The notes: generated from the sequence alone by a model not told the origin. Positions 48,808 through 58,777 are shown, numbered from the stretch's first letter. The stretch: 64,000 bases of DNA from Bradyrhizobium aeschynomenes (GCF_013178945.1 NZ_JABFDM010000004.1:186001-250000); one strand, 5' to 3'. Translations and numbers: made by a program.

Positions 48808-49722
48808 CTATTCCGGCAGCGGAATGAACTCGTGCTCCTGGGGAACGGCGGCGAAGCGGCCGGTTTTCCAGTCCTGCTTGGCCTGCTCGATGCGCTCCTT
48901 GCTGGAGGAGACGAAATTCCACCAGACATGACGCGGCCCTTCGAGCGCGTCGCCGCCGAGGAACATCATCCGGGTCGGCTTGACCGTACGCACGCTGATC
49001 GCGTCGCCCGGGCGGAAGATCAGCAGGCGCGGCCCCTCGTGGCGCTCGCGCGCAATCTCGATTTCGCCGTCGACGATGTAGATCGCGCGCTCCTCGTGGT
49101 CGGGATCGAGCGGCACCACCGTGCCCGCCTGCGCCGTCACCTCGACATAGAACCACGGCGACACCATCGTCACCGGCGAGGCCTTTCCGAACGCCTTGCC
49201 GGCGATGATGCGGGCGGAGAAGCCGGTGTCGGTGACGGTCGGCAGCGCGCCGGCGGCGTAGTGCTGGAAGCTCGGGGCGATCTCCTCGGACTCGACGGGG
49301 AGCGCGATCCAGCTCTGCAGGCCCAGCATCTGCTGGCCGTTCTGCCGCTGGACATCCGGGGTGCGTTCGGAATGCGCGATGCCGCGGCCCGCGGTCATCA
49401 GGTTCATCGCGCCGGGCTGGATCTCCTGGACGTTGCCCTCGCTGTCGCGATGCATGATGGCGCCGTCGAACAGATAGGTGACGGTGGCGAGCCCGATATG
49501 CGGATGCGGCCGCACGTCCATGCCCTTGCCGGAGACGAACTGCACCGGGCCGAAATGATCGAAGAAGATGAACGGGCCGACCATCTGGCGACGGCCATGC
49601 GGCAGCGCCCGCCGCACGGCAAAGCCGTCGCCGAGATCGCGGGTGCGCGGTACGATGACATGCTCCAGCGCATCGCAGGAGGCGGGATCGCCGAATTCGG
49701 GATCGATCGATGGCCAGCTCAT
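48808..49722 (-). CDS. Pirin family protein
   Basis: 304 aa bicupin. The N-terminal cupin carries the metal ligands in RPHPHIGLATVTYLFDG and MHRDSEGNV and the His in GRGIAHSERTP. The C-terminal cupin begins around IPLDPDHEERAIYIVDGEI. Bacterial pirins include quercetinases and regulators of pyruvate metabolism; the role here is open. ATG 49722 chosen; a GTG/ATG five codons up gives MQERP. Confidence 0.9.
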   Translation of the reverse strand: MSWPSIDPEFGDPASCDALEHVIVPRTRDLGDGFAVRRALPHGRRQMVGPFIFFDHFGPVQFVSGKGMDVRPHPHIGLATVTYLFDGAIMHRDSEGNVQEIQPGAMNLMTAGRGIAHSERTPDVQRQNGQQMLGLQSWIALPVESEEIAPSFQHYAAGALPTVTDTGFSARIIAGKAFGKASPVTMVSPWFYVEVTAQAGTVVPLDPDHEERAIYIVDGEIEIARERHEGPRLLIFRPGDAISVRTVKPTRMMFLGGDALEGPRHVWWNFVSSSKERIEQAKQDWKTGRFAAVPQEHEFIPLPE

Positions 49723-49853
49723 GGGGCGCTCCTGCAATGTGGTCGGTCGAGCTTAGCAGCTTCGCGAAGTCGAGGGCAGGGCATGAGGTCGCGGTGTTTG
49801 CCGGGAGATTTGAACGGGCTTAGAGTTCCGCAGCCGACGATGGATCCGCCCTG

Positions 49854-50930
49854 ATGCCGCTCGAAAGTCTCGACCTCGCGCTCCGCGCTGCCGCCATCGC
49901 GCTGCTCGCCGTGCTGGCGGTGTCGATGTGGCGCGACCTCGGCCAGCGGTTGACTGGACGGCTGGCAATCGCGCTGGCGCTCGGCTCGGCCGCGCATGCG
50001 GCGACGTTCAACATCGGCGGCACGGCGGCGCCGTCGCTCGCCTTCGCGCCGCTGATCGCGCTCGCGACGGCCGATATCGTCGTGCTCTGGCTGTTCTGCC
50101 GCGCGCTGTTCGATGACGGCTTCGCATTGCGCTGGCACCACGGCCTCATCTGGCTTGCGGTGTTCGGCTTCAGCCTGGCGAGTTGCCTCATGCTGGGGCC
50201 TGCGGGTCACGGGCGGCTCGTCGTCATCGCCAACAATGCGCTGGCCATCGGCTTCCTCGGGCTGACCCTGGCGCAGACCGTCCGCTCGTGGTCTGCGGAT
50301 CTCGTCGAGGGACGGCGGCGCGTGCGCGCCTTCGTCGTCATCGCGACCATGGCCTATGGCGGCGCCAATGCGCTGCTGCAGATCGCGTCCACCGGTGGCG
50401 GTCCGTCCGAGCTGGGCAATGTGATCAACGCGGCGATGCTCGCGGCCGTGGTCGCGGCCGTCACGCTGATGCTGCTCAAGGTCGGTGCGGGCGACGTGTT
50501 CGCCCCGGAGGCGGCGCCTGTCGAGAGGCCGGGCGTGGCAGCGGGGCCAGGGGTTGCCAGCGCGGCCGAGGCGGCGGTCAGCCGCAGACTGGTCGACGGG
50601 CTGATGCGACTGATGGCAGACGAGCGGATCTACCGCCAGGAGAACGTCACCATCGGCATGTTGGCAAGCCGGCTGTCGATCCCCGAATACCGGCTGCGGC
50701 GGCTGATCAATGGCGAGCTCGGCTATCGCAACTTCAACACCTTCCTGAACAACCACCGTATCGAGGAGGCGAAGGCCGCGCTCGCCGACCCGGCCCAGGC
50801 CGAGGTGCCCGTCATCACCATCGCGATGGACGCCGGGTTCCAGTCGCTCGGACCGTTCAACCGCGCCTTCAAGGCCGAGACAGGCGTGACGCCGACGGAG
50901 TACCGGCGCATGAGGCTGTCCGCCGCGTGA
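49854..50930 (+). CDS. Membrane-anchored AraC-family regulator
   Basis: 358 aa. Residues 1-220 form about seven hydrophobic helices (AAIALLAVLAVSM, PLIALATADIVVLWLF, LIWLAVFGFSLASCL, etc.); the C-terminal ~110 residues are an AraC HTH with MLASRLSIPEYRLRRLINGELGYRNFNTFLN and ITIAMDAGFQSLGPFNRAFKAETGVTPTEYR. The membrane domain probably senses a ligand in or at the inner membrane. It precedes a serine hydrolase gene on the same strand (141 bp). Confidence 0.9.
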   Translation: MPLESLDLALRAAAIALLAVLAVSMWRDLGQRLTGRLAIALALGSAAHAATFNIGGTAAPSLAFAPLIALATADIVVLWLFCRALFDDGFALRWHHGLIWLAVFGFSLASCLMLGPAGHGRLVVIANNALAIGFLGLTLAQTVRSWSADLVEGRRRVRAFVVIATMAYGGANALLQIASTGGGPSELGNVINAAMLAAVVAAVTLMLLKVGAGDVFAPEAAPVERPGVAAGPGVASAAEAAVSRRLVDGLMRLMADERIYRQENVTIGMLASRLSIPEYRLRRLINGELGYRNFNTFLNNHRIEEAKAALADPAQAEVPVITIAMDAGFQSLGPFNRAFKAETGVTPTEYRRMRLSAA

Positions 50931-51071
50931 TGATTGCGGCGTTGAAATCGCAAATGAATTTCGAAATCGGCGAGGTCGATCGCAGTTCCGGCTGGCGCCT
51001 GTTTCGAAATCGGCGAGCGGCGCGGCCGCCGCTGCGGTGGGGTCCGGCAGGTCCATCTGCCGGAGCTCCCC

Positions 51072-52478
51072 ATGACCCGCCGCCGCCTGCTGCTCGTGTT
51101 CGTTTCGACCGTCACCCTGACCACCCTGGCCATCGGCGTTGCCCGGGCCCGCGACGTGCCCCAGGTCGCGACCGGATTCATCGCCGGCGTGCTGTGCTCG
51201 GAGACGTTCGTCTCCGGCCTCGATCCGGACGGTGTGCTGTCCGAGACCCAGGCCGCCATGCCCGGCGCCGGCCTGCTGAGCTGGGCGATGGACATCCGCG
51301 TCGATCGCAAGGCCAAGGATGTCACCGTCTCGCTGCTCGGGCTCGGCCGCAGCCATGCCGTGTATCGCGACGGGTACGGCTGCCATATGGATCATGGGGA
51401 AGCGCAGGAGTGGCCAACCGCACGGCCCGCCCAGCCGCAGCCCGCGCTGCTGTCCGATATCGCCCCGCCGCGTGTCGTGGCGCCGGCCAGTCCGGGCCTC
51501 GCCGCCGCGCTCGACCGCGCCTTTGCCGAGCCGGAGGCGCCGCCGTTCCGGCACACGCATGCGGTCGTGGTGTTGAAGGACGGCAAGGTCATTGCCGAGC
51601 GCTACGCGCCGGGCGTCTCGCTGGACACGCCGCTGCTCGGCTTCTCTGCGACCAAATCCATGACCGCGACCCTGATCGGCATCCTCGTCCGCCAGGGCAA
51701 GCTCGCGCTGCATCGGCCCGCGCCGGTCGCAGCGTGGACAAACGAGAGCGATCCGCGCCATGCCATCACCGTCGATCATCTGCTGCGCCACACCGCCGGG
51801 CTGGCGCTCGGCAGCTCGTTGCAGGCTTCGTTGTTGTCGGCGCTGGAGCCCGTGAACCGCATGAAGTTCATCGAGCCGGACCGGGCGGCATTCGCCGAAT
51901 CCATGCCACTCGAAACGCCCCCTGGCGCAACGTTCAACTATCACGACGGCAACACCGTCATCCTCTCTCGTCTCATCCGCGATGCCGCGGGCGGCGGCGC
52001 TGCGGACGTGTTGCGTTTTGCGAATCGCGAGCTGACCGGTCCGCTCGGCATGACCAGCGTCACGCTCGAATTCGACTCAGCCGGCACCCCCGACGGATCG
52101 AGCCAGATGCTGGCTTCGGCGCGAGACTGGGCGCGGCTTGGCCAGCTGTATCTCGACGACGGCGTGGTCGGCGGCCGCCGCATCCTGCCAAAGGGCTGGG
52201 TCGACCATGTCAGCACGCCGACGCCGAACGCCTTCGTCGGCATCGGCGCCGGCTTCTGGACCAACCGCGGCGACAGCTTCGGCGCCAACTATCGCATCTC
52301 CCATGGCTGGCCGCGAGATGCCTTCTTCGCCAAGGGCACGCTCGGTCAGTACGTCATCGTCATCCCCTCCGAGCGCCTCGTCATCGCCCGCTTCGGCCGC
52401 ACCGTGAACTGGCCGCCGGAAGTCGACGGCGTGGCGCAGCTCGTGAGCGACGTGATCGCGGCGACGCGGGGGGAGTGA
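51072..52478 (+). CDS. Exported serine hydrolase (beta-lactamase-like fold)
   Basis: 468 aa. A signal/anchor at the N-terminus (LLLVFVSTVTLTTLAIGVARA) is followed by a ~100-residue domain and then the serine hydrolase: SxxK as SATKSM near residue 194, the YxN motif as NYHDGN, and a KTG-like end less clear. The second domain alone matches the 6-aminohexanoate-dimer hydrolase/EstB group. Probably periplasmic. Possibly under control of the AraC regulator just upstream. Confidence 0.87.
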   Translation: MTRRRLLLVFVSTVTLTTLAIGVARARDVPQVATGFIAGVLCSETFVSGLDPDGVLSETQAAMPGAGLLSWAMDIRVDRKAKDVTVSLLGLGRSHAVYRDGYGCHMDHGEAQEWPTARPAQPQPALLSDIAPPRVVAPASPGLAAALDRAFAEPEAPPFRHTHAVVVLKDGKVIAERYAPGVSLDTPLLGFSATKSMTATLIGILVRQGKLALHRPAPVAAWTNESDPRHAITVDHLLRHTAGLALGSSLQASLLSALEPVNRMKFIEPDRAAFAESMPLETPPGATFNYHDGNTVILSRLIRDAAGGGAADVLRFANRELTGPLGMTSVTLEFDSAGTPDGSSQMLASARDWARLGQLYLDDGVVGGRRILPKGWVDHVSTPTPNAFVGIGAGFWTNRGDSFGANYRISHGWPRDAFFAKGTLGQYVIVIPSERLVIARFGRTVNWPPEVDGVAQLVSDVIAATRGE

Positions 52479-52486
52479 CGCGTGGA

Positions 52487-53857
52487 TCAGGCCCTCCCCA
52501 GCGCCGTCGCCTGCGCGACGCGTTCGAAACGCTCCAGCGAAAGGATCGCGTCGGCAAAGTCCTGCGCGCGGCTGCTCAGCACCGGCCGCGCCAGCGTGAT
52601 GAACTTGTCGCTCATCGCCTGCGCCGACGGGAACGAGGTCGGCTCGCCCGAGGGATCGTCGTGCAGCCGCTCATGCACGCCGTCCTCGGTGGTGATGGTG
52701 ACGCGCGCGCCGAACGGATGGCTGCGGCCGACCTCGAGCCTGTCGTCCTGAACGACATCGAACTTGTCGGCGAGCGCATTGATCGCCGTGTCGCCGAGCC
52801 TGGTGTAGTCGTCCCAGCCGAAGCGGCCCTGGTCGAGCGCCAGCGCGCCGGTGAAGAACATCGAGAACTGGCCGCCGACGATCGAGGTCGGGTGCCGCTT
52901 GGTCGTGGCATCGCCGGTCAAGGTGATGCCGTTGCGATGCAGGCCGATCTCGACGCGCTTGACCTGGTCCGGCGTCAGATTGTGCTCGCGGCGCAGCGCG
53001 ACGATGGCGTCGATCGCCGCATGGGTATAGCGGCAGCTCGGATACGGCTTCACGCCGATCTTCATCGTCTCATAGGTGGTGCCAAGCCCTGCCACCGCCT
53101 TTTCGTGATGCGGCGTGTCAGTGTAGCCGACCAGCAGGCCATGCTTGCCCTCGACGGATTCGACTGCGCCGACGAAATCGTTCTTGGCGAGCGTCGCGGC
53201 GATCACGCCGTTCATCGCGGACGCGCCGACCTGATAGCGCTTGTTCCACGCGCCGTTGACCAGAAACTGTAGCGAGCCCGCGGCCTGGCTGCCGGAGACG
53301 CCGAAGGCGTAGATCAGCTGTTGCTCGGACAGGCCGAACAGCTTGCCGGCGGCCGCCGCCGCGCCATAGGTGCCGGCGGTCGCGGTCGGGTGGAAGCCGC
53401 GGGCGTAGTGCGAGGTCGGGTCGAGCGCGTTGCCGAGCCGGCAGCAAACTTCGTAGCCGGCAACGATGGCCGTCAGTACCTCGCGGCCGGACGCGCCGAC
53501 CATTTCGCCGATTGCAAAGGCGGCGGGTACGACCGGCGCACTCGGATGCAGCGACGAATCGGCGTGAGTATCGTCGAAGTCGAGCGAATGGCCCATGGTG
53601 CCGTTGAGCAGCGCCGCCACCGCCGGCGTCCAGGTCCTGGTATCGCCGAACACGGTCGCCTCGCCCGCCGCATCCAGCTTCAGCGCCGCGAGCATGTTGA
53701 TTACCGACGGCGTCGATTCCGCCTCGCGGCGGGCGCGGATGGCGCTGCCGAGAAAATCGAGCGTCAGCACCTTGGCGCGATCGAGCACCTCGGGCGGAAT
53801 ATCGTCATATTTCAGCTCGGCGACATAGGCGGCGAGCGTTGCAGTTTCCTGGGCCAT
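52487..53857 (-). CDS. MmgE/PrpD family protein
   Basis: 456 aa. Typical features: NGTMGHSLDFDDTHADSSLHPSAPVVPAA (substrate-site region), the DPTSHYARGFHPTATAGTYGAAAAAGKL segment, and YPSCRYTHAAIDA. The family includes 2-methylcitrate dehydratase and aconitate decarboxylase; which reaction applies is unknown, as no methylcitrate genes lie nearby. It faces the serine hydrolase gene with 8 bp between the stops. Confidence 0.92.
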   Translation of the reverse strand: MAQETATLAAYVAELKYDDIPPEVLDRAKVLTLDFLGSAIRARREAESTPSVINMLAALKLDAAGEATVFGDTRTWTPAVAALLNGTMGHSLDFDDTHADSSLHPSAPVVPAAFAIGEMVGASGREVLTAIVAGYEVCCRLGNALDPTSHYARGFHPTATAGTYGAAAAAGKLFGLSEQQLIYAFGVSGSQAAGSLQFLVNGAWNKRYQVGASAMNGVIAATLAKNDFVGAVESVEGKHGLLVGYTDTPHHEKAVAGLGTTYETMKIGVKPYPSCRYTHAAIDAIVALRREHNLTPDQVKRVEIGLHRNGITLTGDATTKRHPTSIVGGQFSMFFTGALALDQGRFGWDDYTRLGDTAINALADKFDVVQDDRLEVGRSHPFGARVTITTEDGVHERLHDDPSGEPTSFPSAQAMSDKFITLARPVLSSRAQDFADAILSLERFERVAQATALGRA

Positions 53858-53980
53858 CGTGTTTCCTCGCTCTTATTGCCGGCCAGCGTAGGCAGACTGA
53901 TTCCGCCTTTCAAGCGGGTCGGCCCCGGTGGGAAGCTGCCATGTCCGGATCGCGCCGGTGCTTTTCGAGGTGATTGACTG

Positions 53981-55123
53981 ATGGCGTCGTTCAAGGAGCT
54001 GCTCGGCCGGGTGCGCGCCCGCAAGCCACATATGGCGCTGGCCGTCCGCGGCACGGTGGCGGCAACGCTCGCCTTCGCCATCGCCACCGCCTTCCAGCTC
54101 AAGCTGCCGCTGTGGGCGGTGCTGACGTCGCTGATCGTCACCCAAGGCAGCGTCGGGCGCTCGCTGAAGGCGACGCGGGACTACATGTTCGGCACCATCG
54201 GCGGCGCGATCTATGGCGGCGCCATCACCGTGTTCATTCCGCATTCCGGCGAGCTGCAATTGTTGGGCATGCTGATCCTGGCGGTGACGCCGCTCGCCTT
54301 CATCGCAGCGATCAATCCAAGCCTGAACGCGGCGACGGTGACGTCCGTGATCGTGCTGCTGGTGCCGACCATGGGCAAGCTCGATGGGCTCGGCTCGGCC
54401 GTCGACCGTGTGTTCGAGGTCGCCGTCGGCGCGCTGACGGGACTCGTCGTCTCGTTCATCGTGCTGCCCTCGCGCGCCCATGTGCAGATGCGCAGCGCAG
54501 CGGGGCGGTTGCTCGAGCTGATCGCCGCGGCGATGACCGAATTGCTCGCCGGCCTCTCGCGCGGCCGCGACAACGACGCGCTGCATCGGATCCAGGACGG
54601 CATCGGCACGGCCTTGAGCGAATTGAATGCCACCGGCGCCGAGGCCGAGCGCGAGCGTTCGGCGCGGCTGTCGTCGGGCGCCGACACCGGCCCGCTGTTG
54701 CGGACCATCCTGCGGCTGCGGCACGACGTCGTGATGATCGGCCGCGCCAGCGTGGTGCCGCTGCCGTCGGAGCTGCAGGCGCGCCTGTCGGGACCGGTCA
54801 CCCGCGTCAGCGACGCCATTGCCGGTTACCTGCGCGGCTGCGCCGCCGCCATTCGCAACGGCTCCGGCCCGCCGGCGATCTGGCCGGTCCATGTTGCGGT
54901 CAACGCCTATGCCGAGGCGGTCGCCGCCGTCCGCAGCGACGGTCTCACCCGCGGCTTGCCCGGTGACGCCGCCGAGCGCTTCTTCGCGCTCGGCTTCTCG
55001 CTCGACCAGATGCGCCAGAACCTGATCGATCTCGAGCGTGTCGTCGCCGAATGGGCGGGGGCATCGAGCGGAAAGACGCACCGGGCGGAGCCGGAGGAGA
55101 CGTCCGACACGGCCGGTGCATAG
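53981..55123 (+). CDS. FUSC-family membrane protein
   Basis: 380 aa. About five to six N-terminal membrane helices (TVAATLAFAIATAFQL, LPLWAVLTSLIVTQGSVGRSL, TIGGAIYGGAITVFI, LILAVTPLAFIAAI, VTSVIVLLVPT) then a cytoplasmic helical domain. The Q-G-S-V-G-R-S-L-K-A-T pattern fits the aromatic acid exporter/FUSC group. Probably an efflux or transport component; substrate unknown. It converges with the MATE gene. Confidence 0.82.
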   Translation: MASFKELLGRVRARKPHMALAVRGTVAATLAFAIATAFQLKLPLWAVLTSLIVTQGSVGRSLKATRDYMFGTIGGAIYGGAITVFIPHSGELQLLGMLILAVTPLAFIAAINPSLNAATVTSVIVLLVPTMGKLDGLGSAVDRVFEVAVGALTGLVVSFIVLPSRAHVQMRSAAGRLLELIAAAMTELLAGLSRGRDNDALHRIQDGIGTALSELNATGAEAERERSARLSSGADTGPLLRTILRLRHDVVMIGRASVVPLPSELQARLSGPVTRVSDAIAGYLRGCAAAIRNGSGPPAIWPVHVAVNAYAEAVAAVRSDGLTRGLPGDAAERFFALGFSLDQMRQNLIDLERVVAEWAGASSGKTHRAEPEETSDTAGA

Positions 55124-55128
55124 CTTGC

Positions 55129-56508
55129 TCATCGCGACAGCCGCAGGAAGCGCAGCACCAGAAGCGCCGCATAGAGCGTGGTGCCGGCCGACAGCCCGAT
55201 CCAGATCCCGACGGCGCCGAGCGGGGTGTGGAATCCCAGCGCATACGACGCGGGAAAGCCGACCAGCCAATAGCCGAGCACGGCGAGCAGCAGCGGCACG
55301 CGCGTATCCTTGATGCCGCGCAGCGCGCCCACCGCGATGCTCTGCAGCGCGTCGGTGATGAAGAAGGTGGTGCCGACGAGCAGCAGGGTCGCCGCCAGCG
55401 CCACGGTGGCATCGGCGTCGACGATGCCCGCGCCCAGGAACAGCCGCACGATCTCGAACCGTGCGACGACGATGCCGAGCGTGAACAGCACGGCCAGGAC
55501 GAGGCCGAGCAGCATCGCCATCAGGCCGGCACGACGCACGCCATGCGCGTCGTTGCGGCCGACGGCATGGCCGACCCGCACGGTCGCGGCCATGCTGATG
55601 CCGAACGGGACCATGAACAGGATCGCGGTGATCTGCAGCGCGATCTGATGCGCAGCGAGCGCGGGCGTGCTGATCAGCCCCATCAGGATGGCCGCAGCGG
55701 AAAACAGGCCGTATTCGAGCAGGAACGACAGCGAGATCGGCGCGCCGATGACGAGGAGCTGCCGCATCAGCCGCCAGTCGATCCGCCCCAGCTGCGCGAG
55801 CACGCGATAGTCGCGAAACGGCGGGCGGAACGTCGCGAACCACAGGCCGGCGAGAAACGTCGCCAGGTTCACGGTGGAGGTCGCAAGGCCGACGCCGGTC
55901 AGGCCGAGCTGCGGAAAACCCCAATGGCCGTACAGCAGCGGATAGACCAGCAGCGCATTGAGCGGGATCGCGGTCAGCGTGATCCAGAGCACCGGCTCCG
56001 GGCGATTGACCGCGCCCATGAAGCTGCGCAGCGCCATGAACCACAGCATCGGCGCGATGCCCCAGGCGAGGCCGGCGAGATAGTCTTGGGCAAGGCGCGC
56101 CACGCCGGGCGCCTGCCCGAGCACGAGCAGGATGGTTTCGCCGTTCAGCGCGATCAGCATGATCGGCAGCGCGACGAGCAGGCCGGCCCACAGGCCGACG
56201 CGCAGCGCACGCCGGACGAGGCCTGCATCTGCAGCGCCGAACGCCTGCGCGGTGAGCGGCGCGACGGCCGACATCAGGCCCATTCCGAACGTGGACCCGA
56301 CGAAATAGACCGTGCCGGCCAGCGCTGCGGCTGCGACCGGGTCGCCGCCGAGTCGGCCGATGAAGGCGAGGTCGGTCGACATCATCGCGATCTGGGAGAG
56401 CTGCGTCAGCGCCATCGGCGCGGCAAGACGGATGGTGTCCCACAGTTCGAGTGCGAGAGGCGGTGTCAGCGCTGATGGCGCGTGGTCGGTTCCTGTTGTC
56501 GAGGTCAT
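55129..56508 (-). CDS. MATE-family efflux transporter
   Basis: 459 aa with about 12 membrane helices. The start LELWDTIRLAAPMALTQLSQIAMMSTDLAFIGRLG is the MATE signature, and the second half repeats it (WRLMRQLLVIGAPISLSFLLEYGLFSAAAILMG). Na+ or H+ driven export of organic cations or metabolites; NorM-type. ATG 56508 chosen; the much longer open frame upstream includes repeat DNA. Confidence 0.93.
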   Translation of the reverse strand: MTSTTGTDHAPSALTPPLALELWDTIRLAAPMALTQLSQIAMMSTDLAFIGRLGGDPVAAAALAGTVYFVGSTFGMGLMSAVAPLTAQAFGAADAGLVRRALRVGLWAGLLVALPIMLIALNGETILLVLGQAPGVARLAQDYLAGLAWGIAPMLWFMALRSFMGAVNRPEPVLWITLTAIPLNALLVYPLLYGHWGFPQLGLTGVGLATSTVNLATFLAGLWFATFRPPFRDYRVLAQLGRIDWRLMRQLLVIGAPISLSFLLEYGLFSAAAILMGLISTPALAAHQIALQITAILFMVPFGISMAATVRVGHAVGRNDAHGVRRAGLMAMLLGLVLAVLFTLGIVVARFEIVRLFLGAGIVDADATVALAATLLLVGTTFFITDALQSIAVGALRGIKDTRVPLLLAVLGYWLVGFPASYALGFHTPLGAVGIWIGLSAGTTLYAALLVLRFLRLSR

Positions 56509-57172
56509 GAACGGCGCTATAGCAGGCCCCGTGGCGTCATGCACATCACAGCGGCATGTTCGGCGGCGGGACGGTGCGGCGCGGGCGCTTGGATCGTCGG
56601 GACGACCCCCATCGATGTCATGGCGCGGCATGGCGCGCTTCGGCACTGATTTGTCTTTGTCGCCGCATGCGTGACTCCGCGATCTCGCGGCACGTTTCGC
56701 GCCCGAGCTTTGCTCGACCAGTGCCCCTCGGAAGTGAGAGGGCGCAGGGAAGGCCGGGTGCTTGACCACACCCATGGCCCGCCTGCAAAAGAAGTAGCAG
56801 GCGGCAGTCACCACAGGTGGGCCGCACAACCGGCCTTCCCTGCGCAATGGTTGGAACGGCTTATACGTACTCTCCCCGGTGCGCCGGGCTTGTTGGCCAC
56901 CGTCACCGACAGATCGTTCGCCGGCTTGACCTCAGCGTCGGGAGGCCAGGACCATACGATTTCGCCGTATGCGACCGCTCCTTCGTCCACGCACCGACTC
57001 GAGTTGCCCCGAGCGCGCGCTGAAAGCCGCCGCATCCATCGCATCCCACCCCCAACGTTCGTGACGATCGCGAAGCGTCCCTCTCAACGAGGACGGGATG
57101 GCGGCATTGTTTCTGATTTGCGGAATTTGCGCAAGCGAAAAATTCGGGAAAGTGAAAATTGGCGGAGGCCAG
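56509..57172. other. 664-bp gap holding most of a structured repeat
   Basis: Contains repeat copy B (56681-56956). The rest has no ORF, RNA gene or terminator that I can support; the last ~70 bases before the DUF2867 stop are A/T-richer (AAATTCGGGAAAGTGAAAATTGG). Confidence 0.5.
56681..56956 (-). repeat. structured dispersed repeat, copy B
   Basis: Inverted relative to copy A. Outer stem 56742-56757 with 56830-56845 (16 bp perfect); inner hairpins 56779-56786 with 56797-56804 and 56756-56760 with 56769-56773. The inner stems have different sequence from copy A but the same pairing. Confidence 0.75.
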
Positions 57173-57652
57173 TCAAGCGGGTGCGGCAATCTGCCGGAGC
57201 ATGGCCTTCACCACGAGGCGATGAAACGGCGTGATGACGGCGAGATAGACGCGGCCGAGCGCGTTGTGGGTCTGGACCAGGGTGGTCGCCGTCACCTGCG
57301 AGGTCGAGTTCAACGGGACAACGTCGACCAGAACGCGGAAATCCAGATGCTTGTCGTCGAAGCCGAGCACCAGTTGCGCTGGCGTTTCGTCGATCACCGG
57401 AAACATCCCGATCATGGGACCCGGACGGCGAGCGTCGGCGCCCGAGGTCTTGAGACCGAACGGCCGGACCAGTCCATTGCGGAGCTTCAGGAGCGCGGCC
57501 ATCCACCAGGGCGCGTGACCGAGCATGCGCTCAGCCGCGGTGCGGGCATCGAGGACCGCGCCGTCGACCGTGATGCGGAAGGCATCGGCGAAATCAGCAC
57601 CGGCGAGCCATCTGTCACGGTCGACATCGGGAGTGATCTCGTTGATCGTCAT
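57173..57652 (-). CDS. DUF2867 domain-containing protein
   Basis: 159 aa. The sequence fits the DUF2867 pattern: ADFADAFRI near the start, GMFPVIDETPAQLVLGFDDKHLDFRVLV in the middle, and a hydrophobic end with VYLAVITPFHRLVVKAML. No signal peptide. The family is found beside SDR-like genes and is of unknown role, possibly lipid- or quinone-related. 65 bp downstream of the DUF5071-like gene. Confidence 0.75.
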   Translation of the reverse strand: MTINEITPDVDRDRWLAGADFADAFRITVDGAVLDARTAAERMLGHAPWWMAALLKLRNGLVRPFGLKTSGADARRPGPMIGMFPVIDETPAQLVLGFDDKHLDFRVLVDVVPLNSTSQVTATTLVQTHNALGRVYLAVITPFHRLVVKAMLRQIAAPA

Positions 57653-57717
57653 GCGTGCGCCTCGAAGGCTGGTCGTTCCTGTATGACGGGTGGCGCGTCT
57701 GGGCCCGCTTTTTCACA

Positions 57718-58113
57718 TCATGCCCAACCGAAGCCAGCGAGGACTTGGCTTGCCTGCTGATCGAGCTCCTCACGACGCTCGGCATTGCTTGAAGAGTAGC
57801 AGAGGCGCTCGAGCTCCGGACGAAATTCGAGCGCGGTGTCTTGCGGAAGGCCGGGAATCAGCAACTCGATAATCCAATACTTCCAGACGTGATCGTCGGA
57901 TTTCAAGACATGCCAGATGTGCGGCACCATCGCGGTACCGATCGACGACAGGAATGGGGCGATGATGTGAGCAACGGGCCAGTTGTAATCCTTCAGCCAA
58001 ACCGTTAGTTCGCCGAGTATAGGGGCGACTGCAGGATAGCCAGCTTGCACGACGGCCCGTGCACCATCGATGTCGTTCTTGCTGCGTGGGAGAAGATGGA
58101 AGATGTCGTCCAT
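57718..58113 (-). CDS. DUF5071-like small helical protein
   Basis: 131 aa from ATG 58113. Residues ~1-110 show the DUF5071 pattern: LLPRSKNDIDGARAVVQ, YPAVAPILGELTVWLKDYNWPVAHI, IWHVLKSDDHVWKYWII. All-helical, HEAT-like. No known function; such proteins are sometimes found with toxin-immunity loci (inference). It lies 7 bp after the HEAT-repeat gene, likely one operon. Family call from recall. Confidence 0.65.
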   Translation of the reverse strand: MDDIFHLLPRSKNDIDGARAVVQAGYPAVAPILGELTVWLKDYNWPVAHIIAPFLSSIGTAMVPHIWHVLKSDDHVWKYWIIELLIPGLPQDTALEFRPELERLCYSSSNAERREELDQQASQVLAGFGWA

Positions 58114-58120
58114 GGAGCGC

Positions 58121-58777
58121 CTAAACGTTGACGTCGACAGCATCAACCGCGGGGAGTTTGTGCCCCTCTAAAGCAGCGATGGCCTTCGCAGCCGCCTTTC
58201 GCACGTGGCCATCGCGATCGGTGCAGAGCGGGTTGAGGAAGGGAACGACGTCCGAATGTCCGAACGTGCTGGCGAGATCACACGCCCATCGACGATGTCG
58301 AGGTAACGCGTCGGTGCGGAAGGCGTCGAATAAGCGCCGCCAATCCGCGCTGGAGACGTTGTTTCGAAGGGTCCACGCGGCCTCGCGCCGAACCTCGGTC
58401 TCCGCGTCCGTCTTATAGATTTGAAAGACCGGCTGAAAATCCGACTGACGCCAAATCGCGCCCAATGTGCGGATCGACACCTGTCGCGTGGATCCGGACG
58501 GGCTCTTGATCAGGTTCGAGATAGCGTCGTGAGCAGCATCCCATCTCCAATCTTCGATAACCTGGCAGCCTGCGCGTACGACATACTCGGATTGATCGGC
58601 CAGGGCACGCAAGATCGCGTCGCTGAGGTTTCGGCCGCTGGCATGCCGGCCGATGACTTCGACGGCGGTTCGCCGAATGAACTGGTCGGCCGACGCCGCC
58701 GCGCCGCGCAACAAGGTCAGCGACTCGGTATCATCGCGTGTCAGAAGGGCGCAGATCGATTTGTGTGTGAGCGACAT
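58121..58777 (-). CDS. HEAT-repeat protein
   Basis: 218 aa from ATG 58777; a TTG at 58792 is in frame. About six HEAT-type helix pairs, e.g. IRRTAVEVIGRHA, YVVRAGCQVIEDWRW, STRQVSIRTLGAIW, EVRREAAWTLRNNV, RHRRWACDLASTFG, HVRKAAAKAIAAL. No catalytic motif. Such scaffolds bind proteins or nucleic acid. A dyad TACAAT-GA-ATTGTA lies 49 bp upstream of the start. Confidence 0.78.
   Translation of the reverse strand: MSLTHKSICALLTRDDTESLTLLRGAAASADQFIRRTAVEVIGRHASGRNLSDAILRALADQSEYVVRAGCQVIEDWRWDAAHDAISNLIKSPSGSTRQVSIRTLGAIWRQSDFQPVFQIYKTDAETEVRREAAWTLRNNVSSADWRRLFDAFRTDALPRHRRWACDLASTFGHSDVVPFLNPLCTDRDGHVRKAAAKAIAALEGHKLPAVDAVDVNV

Noticed and set aside
47644..49854. 736-codon plus frame across purC and pirin
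   Set aside because: Covers two convincing genes antisense; Arg/His-rich with no domain.
49719..51944. 741-codon minus frame opposite AraC and hydrolase genes
   Set aside because: Shadow of two confident plus-strand genes.
50183..53272. 1029-codon plus frame in the AraC/hydrolase region
   Set aside because: Arg/Gly/Ala-rich out-of-frame product overlapping three supported genes.
53873..56443. 856-codon minus frame opposite FUSC and over MATE
   Set aside because: Shadow; the MATE gene in another frame and FUSC on the other strand explain it.
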